From IMG/VR virus record IMGVR_UViG_3300027972_000053, positions 1-23,472 of that record: DNA of 23,472 bases. One strand, given 5' to 3'. This DNA comes from a virus. The position numbers and the translations under genes were made by a program. Shown here piece after piece: positions 13,025-19,203 of the stretch. The first letter of the stretch is position 1; each line of letters starts with the position of its first letter. The notes below the pieces were generated by a model. It saw only the letters and a program-made list of their open reading frames with translations. It had not been told where the DNA came from and did not search any database.

Positions 13025-13051
13025 TTGGCATATATTAGAACATTATGCCAA
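13025..13051 (-). promoter_or_regulatory. 8-bp perfect inverted repeat in spacer, operator candidate
   Basis: TTGGCATA and TATGCCAA surround an 11-base centre (TATTAGAACAT). It lies in the 62-base spacer between the gene ending at 13066 and the tiny frame starting at 13003. The centre contains TAATAT-like -10 sequence on the minus strand, but no matching -35 box at the right distance is clear. Confidence 0.5.
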
Positions 13052-13065
13052 GAAAATTAATTTCA

Positions 13066-13245
13066 CTATTCTGCATTTTTCTTGTTTAGATATTCCTCAA
13101 GTTCCCGCACTGTTAATAAGTAGCTACCCTCGGTGCAGTCTACTGTCATTTCTTTGATATTCTTTAAATAAATAACGTTTCCAATGTTCAATATCTCATG
13201 AACGTCCGACGCGTGTTTAAGTGCTATTTGTATTCCGGCTATCAT
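13066..13245 (-). CDS. Hypothetical protein (59 aa)
   Basis: Reads MIAGIQIALKHASDVHEILN then a beta-rich middle (VIYLKNIKEMTVDCTEGSYLL) and a helical tail (VRELEEYLNKKNAE). The strong GGAGGAAGTGAT site before the inner ATG decides the start over a version five codons longer. It overlaps the previous zinc-protein gene by four bases. No family is recognised. Confidence 0.6.
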   Translation of the reverse strand: MIAGIQIALKHASDVHEILNIGNVIYLKNIKEMTVDCTEGSYLLTVRELEEYLNKKNAE

Positions 13246-13475
13246 ATCACTTCCTCCCACTTTTCAAATATCTCTTTGCTAACAATTCCGGCGCCATGGC
13301 ATGTTTCACATATTCCCTTCATTTTATGTTCTGGATCATTCCCGCAACAAGGACATCCGTTTGCATGACCATCAAGCAACACGCCGCCAACACCATGGCG
13401 GAAACCATGATCCGGACTGTGGCAAGTCTCTCTCCCGTCTCCGCCGCAGTCCGGACATTCATAAAGCATTGTCAT
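13242..13475 (-). CDS. DnaJ-type zinc-finger protein
   Basis: The 77-residue protein is built of CxxCxGxG-like repeats: YECPDCGGDGRETCHSP at the start, GCPCCGNDPEHK in the middle and GICETCHGAGIV near the end. These resemble the cysteine-rich zinc domain of DnaJ without the J domain. Such stand-alone domains occur in phages and may bind unfolded proteins or nucleic acids. Several in-frame ATGs lie close together after GAGGA (13478, 13475, 13469). 13475 has the best spacing. Confidence 0.65.
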   Translation of the reverse strand: MTMLYECPDCGGDGRETCHSPDHGFRHGVGGVLLDGHANGCPCCGNDPEHKMKGICETCHGAGIVSKEIFEKWEEVI

Positions 13476-13490
13476 CATATTCCTCAAAAG

Positions 13491-13877
13491 TTAAATATCT
13501 TTCTTGATAGCTGCAATTATGCGTTTCCACCAAGATAATTGATTAAAGTTGTTTATTCTGATTTTTATTTCTTCGATTTGTTTACTTGCTTGTTCCTTGA
13601 ATGGTGCCTCAAGTATCTCAGCCAACGCCGGTTCAAGCGCAATAAAATAGTCATTTATATAAAATGGCGCATCAAGCGATTCAAACGGTCTGTTGCTTGT
13701 TCGGAATGCACGTCTAACAGGATGTATCGGAATATCTATCTTGTCTACTGTTGCAGAAAGATAATTTTCATCATTATCAATTCTTATCGGATTAATGATT
13801 CCGCATTTAACGACATCATCTGCGGTCGAGTATGCCATTTTTTCAGCTTTCAATGTATAAAGTATCACCGGTTTCAT
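13491..13877 (-). CDS. Hypothetical protein (128 aa)
   Basis: This soluble protein has a beta-rich first half (KPVILYTLKAEKMAYSTAD...IRIDNDENYLSATVDKIDIPIH) and a basic, amphipathic C-terminal helix (KQIEEIKIRINNFNQLSWWKRIIAAIKKDI). AAAGGACAG lies about nine bases before the ATG. It is the first gene after the methyltransferase and a putative promoter at 13896-13923. No catalytic motif or family is recognised. The basic tail could contact membrane or nucleic acid. Confidence 0.6.
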   Translation of the reverse strand: MKPVILYTLKAEKMAYSTADDVVKCGIINPIRIDNDENYLSATVDKIDIPIHPVRRAFRTSNRPFESLDAPFYINDYFIALEPALAEILEAPFKEQASKQIEEIKIRINNFNQLSWWKRIIAAIKKDI

Positions 13878-13895
13878 TCGTTTGTCTGTCCTTTT

Positions 13896-13923
13896 AATTT
13901 ATAAAATTATTTGAAATTGTCAA
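13896..13923 (-). promoter_or_regulatory. Possible sigma70 promoter (TTGACA-16-TAAATT)
   Basis: A perfect TTGACA (minus strand, 13923-13918) sits in the last codons of the methyltransferase gene. A TAAATT at 13901-13896 follows after 16 bases. A better -10 (TATAAA) lies only 14 bases away. The site is in the 42-base gap before the gene starting at 13877. Confidence 0.4.
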
Positions 13924-14939
13924 GCGGTTTCGTCGTCCTCATCCATGCAAACCAACTCGCAATCCTTACTTGTTTCCTCATCACCGAAATCAAGCGAATA
14001 TTGATTTGTCTCTTCCTGGTCAAAAAGAACCTGCTGAATATTTTTCAATGCCTGATTATAGTAGGTTGTCTTTAGTTCAATCCCAATAGCTTTTCGCCCA
14101 AGACTCAAAGCCTCGTAAACCTCCGAACCAACACCCATAAAAGGACTTAAAACAATATCGCCTGGATTTGACCAAAGAACTAAACACCTGTCTATTATAT
14201 CAAGCTGCAAAGGGCAAACGTGTTTTTCTTCCTCACTTTCTCTTGCTTCTCTGTAAGGTAAAAGTCTACCAGTTCTAATGTCGCTCCAAACCGGCGAAGC
14301 GTACCTCCGCCAAATCTGATGACTTAAAAAGTTCTTTTTCTGGTCGCCCGTATAATTTTTAAACTCATTCGCCAATATCTCGGAAATAGGCTCTTCGCCA
14401 TAGTATTTTTTGAATCCGTGCTTGTGAGAAATAAACTCTAAGTTTTCTCCGCTTTTTCTAAAAACAAGAATATAATCCGGTCCGGCAATCCGCGCCTTGC
14501 TTGAATCGTTTACGATTGTTTTGTGCATCAATGATTTCATTCGTGTGCGCCGCGCAATCAGCCAAGGGTCTTTCCAAATAGTTATCCGGCAAAAGAAATT
14601 AAAGCCCGCATCTTCATGGAGTCTTATAATATCACCTGGAAAATCCTTTTGATATAAAGAACCTTTTTTCAAATCCATGCAATGAACCGCAGTCAATCGC
14701 CCTGGCTTTATAATTCTATGGATCTCGTTTACGATAAATTTATATTGATCTATTCCCTCTTCATATGTCTTACAGTTCGACATATCCCGCGGATCGTTTG
14801 AGTATTGATAAAGCTCTGGGAAAGGAGGAGAGTAAACCGAAAACCCGATTGATTCCTTTTTAATTTCCGGCAAAACCTCCATACAATCCGCGTTGTAAAC
14901 CGCATAATTTTCTGTAATTTCCTGCAATGCTACACCCAT
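13920..14939 (-). CDS. DNA methyltransferase, N4-cytosine/N6-adenine type (SPPF), helicase-linked
   Basis: This 339-residue beta-class methyltransferase has motif IV as SPPF (37-40) and motif I as SPFMGVGSE (265-273) followed by ALSLGRKAIGIEL. HVCPLQLDI at 240-248 corresponds to the HPxQKP block. SPPF/SPPY is more typical of N4-cytosine enzymes, but adenine cannot be excluded. A large middle region (85-240) would recognise the target. The ATG overlaps the helicase stop by 10 bases with GAGGTG upstream, so the two proteins are made together and may form a complex. No restriction nuclease is present. It is the second, unrelated methyltransferase in this window, the first being the DLPYG enzyme at 5508-6272. 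Confidence 0.85.
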   Translation of the reverse strand: MGVALQEITENYAVYNADCMEVLPEIKKESIGFSVYSPPFPELYQYSNDPRDMSNCKTYEEGIDQYKFIVNEIHRIIKPGRLTAVHCMDLKKGSLYQKDFPGDIIRLHEDAGFNFFCRITIWKDPWLIARRTRMKSLMHKTIVNDSSKARIAGPDYILVFRKSGENLEFISHKHGFKKYYGEEPISEILANEFKNYTGDQKKNFLSHQIWRRYASPVWSDIRTGRLLPYREARESEEEKHVCPLQLDIIDRCLVLWSNPGDIVLSPFMGVGSEVYEALSLGRKAIGIELKTTYYNQALKNIQQVLFDQEETNQYSLDFGDEETSKDCELVCMDEDDETA

Positions 14940-16303
14940 GACGGCACCTCTATTTCTTTTGTAAAGTTGTTTATCATCTCTATCTTTTCAGCGTTTCGCA
15001 TTTCGGCGACCAAAAACTCAAACATATTGTCCGCCTGCTTTTGTTTTTTCTGCAAATTTGCCGTTACCCCGATCTCTCCCTCAGTTGTTATGATATCAAT
15101 TTTAACCGGTTCTTTTCGACCGAACCTCCAAGACCTTCTAACCGCCTGATAGTATTGCTCAAACGAATGACTTGGAAAAAATGTTTGATGCCCGCAATGT
15201 TGCCAGTTCAATCCCCATGCTCCAATTTTAGGCTTTGTTACCAGCACTCTTATTTTGCCATAAGTGAAATCAAGTAACCGTTGCTCTTTATCTTCATCTG
15301 TATCTTTTCCCGCAATCTGCACACTTTGAGGAATTATCTTTTCCAGATAATCACCTTCGTCATTATATTGGCACCATACAACAGCCGGCCTATCATGGTC
15401 TACAAGTTCAGCAACTTTCTGACATCTTTCTTTTAATGTCATTCTTCGTTCCTGCCTTTGCTCGTTTAGAGTTACCGCCACCTTTTGAAATAATTCACCA
15501 GGCAATAAATTATCATGATCAACTGTGTGCTGTTTTATAATTAATTCCGGCAAAATAAAACCATCATCCTCAAAATCATAATCGTGCGGATTTCTTATTG
15601 CTCTTGCCCACGAACAAACCCAACGCCAAAAAGGTATTTCAGAATGTGCTTTGAAAAAATACTTTGCCCTGTTCCAGAAATCCCCGTCTTTAAAAAGTGA
15701 ATGCCTTGCATTATCATCGTTTTTAAAGTAAAGTCCGATCATCTCACTTTGTGTCATTTCGCCTAAAGCCTCGGATGCTGTTCCAAGCTCGATATAATCA
15801 TTCGGCGCAGCCGTCGCAGTGCATAAAAGCCTATACTGCATTTTAGACAAAAACCGCGTGACTTCTTTTCGACGTTTTCCATCGAATGCTTTTATTGCGC
15901 TGCTTTCATCGCAGACAACACCAACAAAATCGTATTGATCAAACTTGTGCAACTGTTCATAATTCGTGACAGTTATTCCCTTGTGCGCCGTACCGTCATG
16001 CGACCTCTTGACCTCGATTCCAAACTTTTCCCCTTCCCTTATGGTCTGATAACTAACGGCTAACGGAGTCAAAATCAAAACATTCTTATTCGTTTTCTGT
16101 ACAATGTTCTCGGCCCACACAAGCTGCATCGGAGTTTTCCCCATTCCGCAATCCGCAAATATTCCGCAGCGTCCTTTTTTAATCGCCCACTCTGTTAAAT
16201 ACTTTTGAAAATCAAACAGGAAATCCGGCATCCACACAGGATCGAACCCATAGCCGTCATTTCCAAGCTGTGATTTTCTGGCTATAAATTCATTGTATTC
16301 CAT
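14930..16303 (-). CDS. SNF2/DEAD-type ATPase (helicase or translocase) paired with the methyltransferase
   Basis: The 457-residue protein is a superfamily 2 ATPase. A Q-motif-like FQKYLTEWA (32-40) precedes Walker A ADCGMGKT (50-57). CDESS (131-135) stands in for DEAD/DEAH, TATAAPND (162-169) is motif III, and QAVRRSWRFGR (386-396) is motif VI with its arginine finger. A Phe/Trp-rich insertion (about 185-260) sits between the lobes. The architecture matches compact SNF2-like phage helicases often encoded beside a DNA methylase. It probably moves along double-stranded DNA. Coupling to the methyltransferase suggests modification during translocation, or remodelling of the target. It overlaps the upstream deoxyribosyltransferase-like gene by 22 bases and has GGAGAATTGTTAAA before the ATG. 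Confidence 0.82.
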   Translation of the reverse strand: MEYNEFIARKSQLGNDGYGFDPVWMPDFLFDFQKYLTEWAIKKGRCGIFADCGMGKTPMQLVWAENIVQKTNKNVLILTPLAVSYQTIREGEKFGIEVKRSHDGTAHKGITVTNYEQLHKFDQYDFVGVVCDESSAIKAFDGKRRKEVTRFLSKMQYRLLCTATAAPNDYIELGTASEALGEMTQSEMIGLYFKNDDNARHSLFKDGDFWNRAKYFFKAHSEIPFWRWVCSWARAIRNPHDYDFEDDGFILPELIIKQHTVDHDNLLPGELFQKVAVTLNEQRQERRMTLKERCQKVAELVDHDRPAVVWCQYNDEGDYLEKIIPQSVQIAGKDTDEDKEQRLLDFTYGKIRVLVTKPKIGAWGLNWQHCGHQTFFPSHSFEQYYQAVRRSWRFGRKEPVKIDIITTEGEIGVTANLQKKQKQADNMFEFLVAEMRNAEKIEMINNFTKEIEVPSWV

Positions 16304-16611
16304 TTTAACAATTCTCCAAATGAATAAAAAACCGGAATGTCGTTTGCAAGTGCAATTTCAACCTCTTTGTCCGCCCCGATACTTTCACCGTCAAGACGTA
16401 AAACATAGTCGCAGGATTTTAACCAGACGATATCCTGTTCAAGCCATTCACTGTGCAGGTGCGGATAAACAAAGTGCCAGAAATGAGATAATAGCGGAAC
16501 ATGCGGAGCAAAACCGTATTTCATTAAAGTGTCCGCGGCGTCTATCTGCCTTCGCACATTTTGAGCTACATCGCCTAAAGTATACGGCGATGCAATATAA
16601 ACCTTTTTCAT
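16282..16611 (-). CDS. Nucleoside 2-deoxyribosyltransferase-like protein (DUF4406/DUF1937 type)
   Basis: The 109-residue protein has the small Rossmann-like plan of this group. KVYIASPYT (3-11) opens it, followed by a helix with RRQIDAADTL and a G-F-x-P-HVPLLSHF block. Then come WLEQDIVWLKSCDYVLRLDG (56-75, with the DxxxLxxCD core) and ESIGADKEVEIALANDIPVFY, with the Ser/Gly/Glu helix start. Members either transfer deoxyribose between bases or have lost that activity and act as nucleotide-handling proteins. It is first in a promoter-led operon with the helicase and methyltransferase, so a role linked to nucleotide or base modification is possible but inferred. GGAGGAAAT precedes the ATG. Confidence 0.7.
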   Translation of the reverse strand: MKKVYIASPYTLGDVAQNVRRQIDAADTLMKYGFAPHVPLLSHFWHFVYPHLHSEWLEQDIVWLKSCDYVLRLDGESIGADKEVEIALANDIPVFYSFGELLKWNTMNL

Positions 16612-16632
16612 ATTTCCTCCGATTGTTTTTAA

Positions 16633-16661
16633 AATATATAAAATTATTCTGTACTTGTCAA
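16633..16661 (-). promoter_or_regulatory. Strong sigma70-type promoter (TTGACA-17-TATATT)
   Basis: On the minus strand a perfect TTGACA (16661-16656) is followed after exactly 17 bases by TATATT (16638-16633). It overlaps the last codons of the gene at 16644-16862 and lies about 22 bases before the ATG of the deoxyribosyltransferase-like gene. It should drive that gene, the helicase and the methyltransferase as a unit. Confidence 0.75.
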
Positions 16662-16862
16662 GGCATTATTCAACTTGACTGAAAACTCCCAATCATCGCC
16701 CCGCTTTATAATTATCGGTTCAACAAACTTAATTCCAGATATCAGCAAAGTATCATCGTTTATTAAATAGCCTTGAATGGCAGCTTGACCGCTTGAACCC
16801 AACTTTTCAAATTCTGTTATTTTAATAAATGATTCGCATGAATCAATGGTTTTCGTTTTCAT
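16644..16862 (-). CDS. Hypothetical protein (72 aa)
   Basis: Reads MKTKTIDSCESFIKITEFEK..., then alternating hydrophobic residues (AAIQGYLINDDTLLISGIKF, IIIKRGDDWEFSVKLNN), suggesting a small beta-sandwich. AGGTGG lies five bases before the chosen ATG. A GTG three codons earlier overlaps that site and is less likely. Its end carries the -35 box of the next promoter. No family is recognised. Confidence 0.55.
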   Translation of the reverse strand: MKTKTIDSCESFIKITEFEKLGSSGQAAIQGYLINDDTLLISGIKFVEPIIIKRGDDWEFSVKLNNALTSTE

Positions 16863-16878
16863 CGCTTCCACCTATCAA

Positions 16879-17085
16879 TCAATATTTAAGTTCAAATTCT
16901 TTTATCGTTTTAATTCTTCTTATCAGTCGCAATTTTAATTTGTTGCTTTGTTTTTGTTGACGAATATAATATAATGCACTTTCTTTTTCATCGAACGGAA
17001 TGTTATCATACCATTCATTTTTTAATTCATTAAAACACTGTACAAAATATTCGCTTTTTTGTTTTGAATATATACAATCCGTCAT
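16879..17085 (-). CDS. Hypothetical basic protein (68 aa)
   Basis: This short, Lys/Arg/Gln-rich protein (YYIRQQKQSNKLKLRLIRRIKTIKEFE near the end) has several Tyr/Phe residues in its first half. The start is placed at the ATG with GAGG nine bases upstream. The ATG three codons earlier is too close to that site. It overlaps the previous gene by four bases. The basic helix suggests nucleic-acid or membrane contact; the role is unknown. Confidence 0.5.
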   Translation of the reverse strand: MTDCIYSKQKSEYFVQCFNELKNEWYDNIPFDEKESALYYIRQQKQSNKLKLRLIRRIKTIKEFELKY

Positions 17086-17360
17086 CGTTTCCATCCTCTT
17101 TTAAGCGGTTCAAAACAAGCCTTTTTATCGCTTTCAATTATCCGCAAAATGTCGCCAATGTGCTTTTTATAAAGTTCCTGCACAGCCGGCCAGTCTACGT
17201 TTCCGCAGTACCATGCGTTATCGTCATCAAGCTCCGCCGGCCTGAATGTCACTGTTCGCAGTTTTTTGATATCTTTTAGAAAGCCTTTCCAGTCACCTTT
17301 GAAGTCGTTAGTTTCAAGGATGAAGTACTTTCCAATATTTTTGTTATTCATTGTTTTCAT
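17082..17360 (-). CDS. Hypothetical protein (92 aa)
   Basis: This soluble, mixed-charge protein has LETNDFKGDWKGFLKDIKKL near the start and a central YCGNVDWPAVQELYKKHIGDI block. The end is basic (CFEPLKRGWKR). The start follows the previous stop as TAATG, with GAGG ten bases upstream. No known domain is evident. It belongs to a run of four small uncharacterised genes between the GC-rich island and the helicase operon. Confidence 0.55.
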   Translation of the reverse strand: MKTMNNKNIGKYFILETNDFKGDWKGFLKDIKKLRTVTFRPAELDDDNAWYCGNVDWPAVQELYKKHIGDILRIIESDKKACFEPLKRGWKR

Positions 17361-17545
17361 TACTTTAAAGCCTCTTTATATATTTCATAAACGCCCGGGC
17401 CGACTTTATCTGCTTTTAATTTTCTTACGTTTCCTCTAAAAATAATATGATCTTCATCATTCAAAAGCATTTCGTGCCAAGTTTTAGTCGTAACCCTTTG
17501 TCGAAATTCTTCAAAAACCCACATGCTGTTACGTATTTTTTCCAT
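17360..17545 (-). CDS. Hypothetical protein (61 aa), first gene after the GC-rich island
   Basis: Reads MEKIRNSMWVFEEFRQRVTT, then WHEMLLNDEDHIIFRGNVRK and VGPGVYEIYKEALK. It has a helical start and beta-like end, with no metal ligands or membrane segments. GGAG lies seven bases before the ATG. The stretch just upstream (17567-17657) can fold strongly, so this gene could be controlled by that leader. The family is not recognised. Confidence 0.55.
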   Translation of the reverse strand: MEKIRNSMWVFEEFRQRVTTKTWHEMLLNDEDHIIFRGNVRKLKADKVGPGVYEIYKEALK

Positions 17546-17566
17546 TTTAATTCTCCAGTTTTAAAA

Positions 17567-17657
17567 GTTCCGGCGGGGTGTTTGCATTTTCACCGGCACA
17601 CACGTGTCTAACGTGTCGCTCTCCTTATGCCGCGGCTATTTACCGCCACGCCGGAAC
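17567..17657 (-). ncRNA. GC-rich, highly foldable 91-base island (candidate structured RNA)
   Basis: In an AT-rich genome this spacer is strikingly GC-rich. Perfect 9-bp outer arms (GTTCCGGCG at the 5' end and CGCCGGAAC at the 3' end of the minus-strand copy) enclose three smaller hairpins. These are GCGG/CCGC with a 7-base loop, ACACG/CGTGT with loop TTAGACA, and GGTG/CACC with a 10-base loop. A TTTT run follows the last arm. This is cloverleaf-like but has no T-loop GTTCRA and a 15-base linker, so it is not a normal tRNA. One reading frame also ends in a peptide, NANTPPELLKLEN, resembling the NPNTPPEVL repeat motif, so a decayed gene end is an alternative. Confidence 0.4.
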
Positions 17658-17661
17658 CAGT

Positions 17662-17892
17662 TTATTCGTCCTCATGTAAAGTAGGATAAATTTCTTTATC
17701 GTACTCTTTCTTGTTCTTTTTTGCCTGCTTTTCGGTACTGCCATAAATCACTGTATCGTCTTTATCGGACTCGGTTGTATATCCATACTTTTCACCGTCG
17801 CCGCCAACTTCTTTGACATCGTCTCCGCCACAGTCACCCGCAAAGTTAAGAGCAAAAAGCAACAAAGTCAAGAGAATTAATTTCAGTTTCAT
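17662..17892 (-). CDS. Small exported acidic protein
   Basis: The 76-residue product has a clear signal peptide (MKLKLILLTLLLFALNFAG). The mature part is charged and hydrophilic (DCGGDDVKEVGGDGEKYG, then KDDTVIYGSTEKQAKKNKKEYDKEIYPTLHEDE). A Cys lies just after the hydrophobic core, but AGDC is not a proper lipobox, so ordinary signal peptidase cleavage is more likely. GCGAGG precedes the ATG. It ends only five bases before the GC-rich island. A periplasmic role is likely; none is known. Confidence 0.6.
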   Translation of the reverse strand: MKLKLILLTLLLFALNFAGDCGGDDVKEVGGDGEKYGYTTESDKDDTVIYGSTEKQAKKNKKEYDKEIYPTLHEDE

Positions 17893-17942
17893 TGTTTACC
17901 TCGCTAAATATTCAAAAACATGAAACACTAATACTCCGTTCA

Positions 17943-18167
17943 TTAATTGAAATGTACCGATATAATACCATCAAAATCATCTTGAATGATATGCCCTGTG
18001 CCATAAATACGAAAAGTTCTTTTTTCTTTTTCTGCGTCCGGATCAACAAGAACCCATAATTGCGGTTCATTGTTTTGAACTTGAACTGACAAAACCACTG
18101 CGTCTTTTGGCATTTCAAATTCTGAATCATCCGGCGATAAAGTATATTTCCATATTGTTTTCATCAT
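17943..18167 (-). CDS. DUF7352-like phage protein
   Basis: This 74-residue protein matches a common phage family of unknown role: KTIWKYTLSPDD at the start, MPKDAVVLSVQVQNNEPQLW in the middle, VLVDPDAEKEKRTFRIYGTG near 39-58 and a final IISVHF strand. It is a compact all-beta protein. The binding site GGGGTGA overlaps the end of the upstream membrane gene (ATGA junction). Two adjacent ATG codons at 18167 and 18164 could serve as start. The function of the family is not established. Confidence 0.75.
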   Translation of the reverse strand: MMKTIWKYTLSPDDSEFEMPKDAVVLSVQVQNNEPQLWVLVDPDAEKEKRTFRIYGTGHIIQDDFDGIISVHFN

Positions 18168-18271
18168 TCACCCCAATTCATTTTATTAGGTTCTTTTTTG
18201 TTCAAGTTAGATATAACCCAGGCGGCTAGAAAGCCCACAAGATATGCTATTATTGCTACAATCCAAATCAT
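18164..18271 (-). CDS. Tiny single-span membrane protein (35 aa)
   Basis: Reads MIWIVAIIAYLVGFLAAWVI, then a charged tail SNLNKKEPNKMNWGE. One clear transmembrane helix starts at the first residue. GGAGG lies six bases before the ATG, and the gene overlaps both neighbours by four bases (ATGA style), which strongly suggests it is translated. Such small phage membrane proteins often affect host membrane proteins, but none can be named here. Confidence 0.6.
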   Translation of the reverse strand: MIWIVAIIAYLVGFLAAWVISNLNKKEPNKMNWGE

Positions 18272-18495
18272 TCGTCGCCTCCGCTTTCCCGTGAAAATTC
18301 GTCAAAGATCAATTCTTTGCCTCCACAAATAGGAAGTAAATTATTATTGATTTCAATTTCACCGAACAGCGGGCACCATTCACCGCAATTCGCCTGAATA
18401 TTTATGTTATTTGCAAACGGGCAATATTGATCAAGGTATCGGCCGCCCTCTCTTTGAATTTTAAGCCAACCCCTTACGTCTATTTTACCGTTCAT
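18268..18495 (-). CDS. Small Cys-rich protein (CPF...CGEWCPLFGE...CGG)
   Basis: This 75-residue protein has cysteines in the order YCPFANN near 24-30, NCGEWCPLFGE near 36-46 and ICGGKEL near 56-62. Four Cys residues would suit a zinc or structural site. The CGxWCPxF...CGG pattern resembles short phage proteins of unknown function. GCGGTGAAGCA precedes the ATG, which overlaps the previous gene by four bases. Confidence 0.6.
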   Translation of the reverse strand: MNGKIDVRGWLKIQREGGRYLDQYCPFANNINIQANCGEWCPLFGEIEINNNLLPICGGKELIFDEFSRESGGDE

Positions 18496-18761
18496 TGCTT
18501 CACCGCAGCTTTCAATTTTGCAATCGCCAAGAACCGCATTGTCCGCGGAATAGAATTAAACATCTTTTTTAACTTCCTATAAATTCTTCGGCTTGAGTCT
18601 TTGGTATATTTCCGCGTGTAAAGATCAACCAGTTTAAATTGATTTTTTGTTTCTAAATCTTCAACTTTGATTTTGCCGGTTACTGTGTCCGTAACGGTAG
18701 ATTTCCCTTTAGATATTTTAGCCGCAAGTTTACGCAGCCTTATAGATTGCTTTTTGTTCAT
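18492..18761 (-). CDS. Hypothetical strongly basic protein (89 aa)
   Basis: This Lys/Arg-rich protein (MNKKQSIRLRKLAAKISKGK...) has a threonine-rich middle (STVTDTVTGKIKVEDLE) and a long basic C-terminal helix (RRIYRKLKKMFNSIPRTMRFLAIAKLKAAVKQ, in sequence with few acidic residues). The charge and its place directly after ssb suggest DNA binding, but no motif proves it. CGGAGC lies nine bases before the ATG. Confidence 0.55.
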   Translation of the reverse strand: MNKKQSIRLRKLAAKISKGKSTVTDTVTGKIKVEDLETKNQFKLVDLYTRKYTKDSSRRIYRKLKKMFNSIPRTMRFLAIAKLKAAVKQ

Positions 18762-18783
18762 TGCTTTGCTCCGTTAAATTATT

Positions 18784-19203
18784 TTAGAAAGGCAGCCCGT
18801 CTAATTCTTCGTCGCTGTTCGGGTTTTCCGTTGGCGGTTCCGGCTGTGCAGCCGCCTCACTTTTGCCGTCCATCATTTGAAAAGAATCAGCCACGACCTC
18901 GGTAGCATAGTGCTTAACGCCGTCCTTTTCCCAAGTCCGCGTCTTTAACTTTCCCTCGATCAATACCCGTGAACCCTTCGCCAAAAACTTTGCAGCGTTT
19001 TCGGCTTGCTTGCCCCAAAGTACTACACGACTCCATTCTGTTTCATCTACATACTTTCCATCCGCGCCTTTGTAGCTGGTGTTCGTGGCGATGCTTAAAG
19101 TGCAAACGGCTGTTCCGTTCTGTAGAAATTTTTGCTCAGGTGCTTGGCCAAGTCGGCCAATTAATTGCACCTTGTTCAAAGTTCCATGACTATCATATCC
19201 CAT
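18784..19203 (-). CDS. ssb: Single-stranded DNA-binding protein
   Basis: This 139-residue protein has the OB-fold of bacterial SSB: KVQLIGRLGQAPEQKFLQNG at 8-27, CTLSIATNTSYKG, ETEWSRVVLWGKQAENAAKFLAKGSRVLIEGKL, then RTWEKDGVKHYATEVVADSFQMM. An acidic/proline linker follows and the end is DGLPF. That tail corresponds to the DDDIPF peptide that docks partner proteins. It protects single-stranded DNA at forks and during ERF-mediated annealing. Its binding site (AAGGAATGCT) and start lie inside the last codons of the upstream HNH gene, an 11-base overlap. Confidence 0.93.
   Translation of the reverse strand: MGYDSHGTLNKVQLIGRLGQAPEQKFLQNGTAVCTLSIATNTSYKGADGKYVDETEWSRVVLWGKQAENAAKFLAKGSRVLIEGKLKTRTWEKDGVKHYATEVVADSFQMMDGKSEAAAQPEPPTENPNSDEELDGLPF

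Noticed and set aside
16225-16265. GGTTCGATCC-like tRNA T-arm on the minus strand
   Set aside because: It encodes FDPVW of the helicase, and no acceptor or anticodon stems surround it.
17567-17657. Calling the GC-rich island a tRNA
   Set aside because: No GTTCRA T-loop, a 15-base linker between the first two arms and a 9-bp acceptor-like stem do not fit.
17890-17942. 15-codon frame MNGVLVFHVFEYLAR in the gap before the exported-protein gene
   Set aside because: No ribosome binding site and too short to support.
17912-18130. Alternative minus-strand frame inside the DUF7352-like gene
   Set aside because: The other frame matches a known phage protein pattern and has the better start.
17360-19203. 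A CRISPR array or toxin-antitoxin pair
   Set aside because: No spaced repeats are present, and neither RHH protein has an adjacent recognisable toxin such as HicA.
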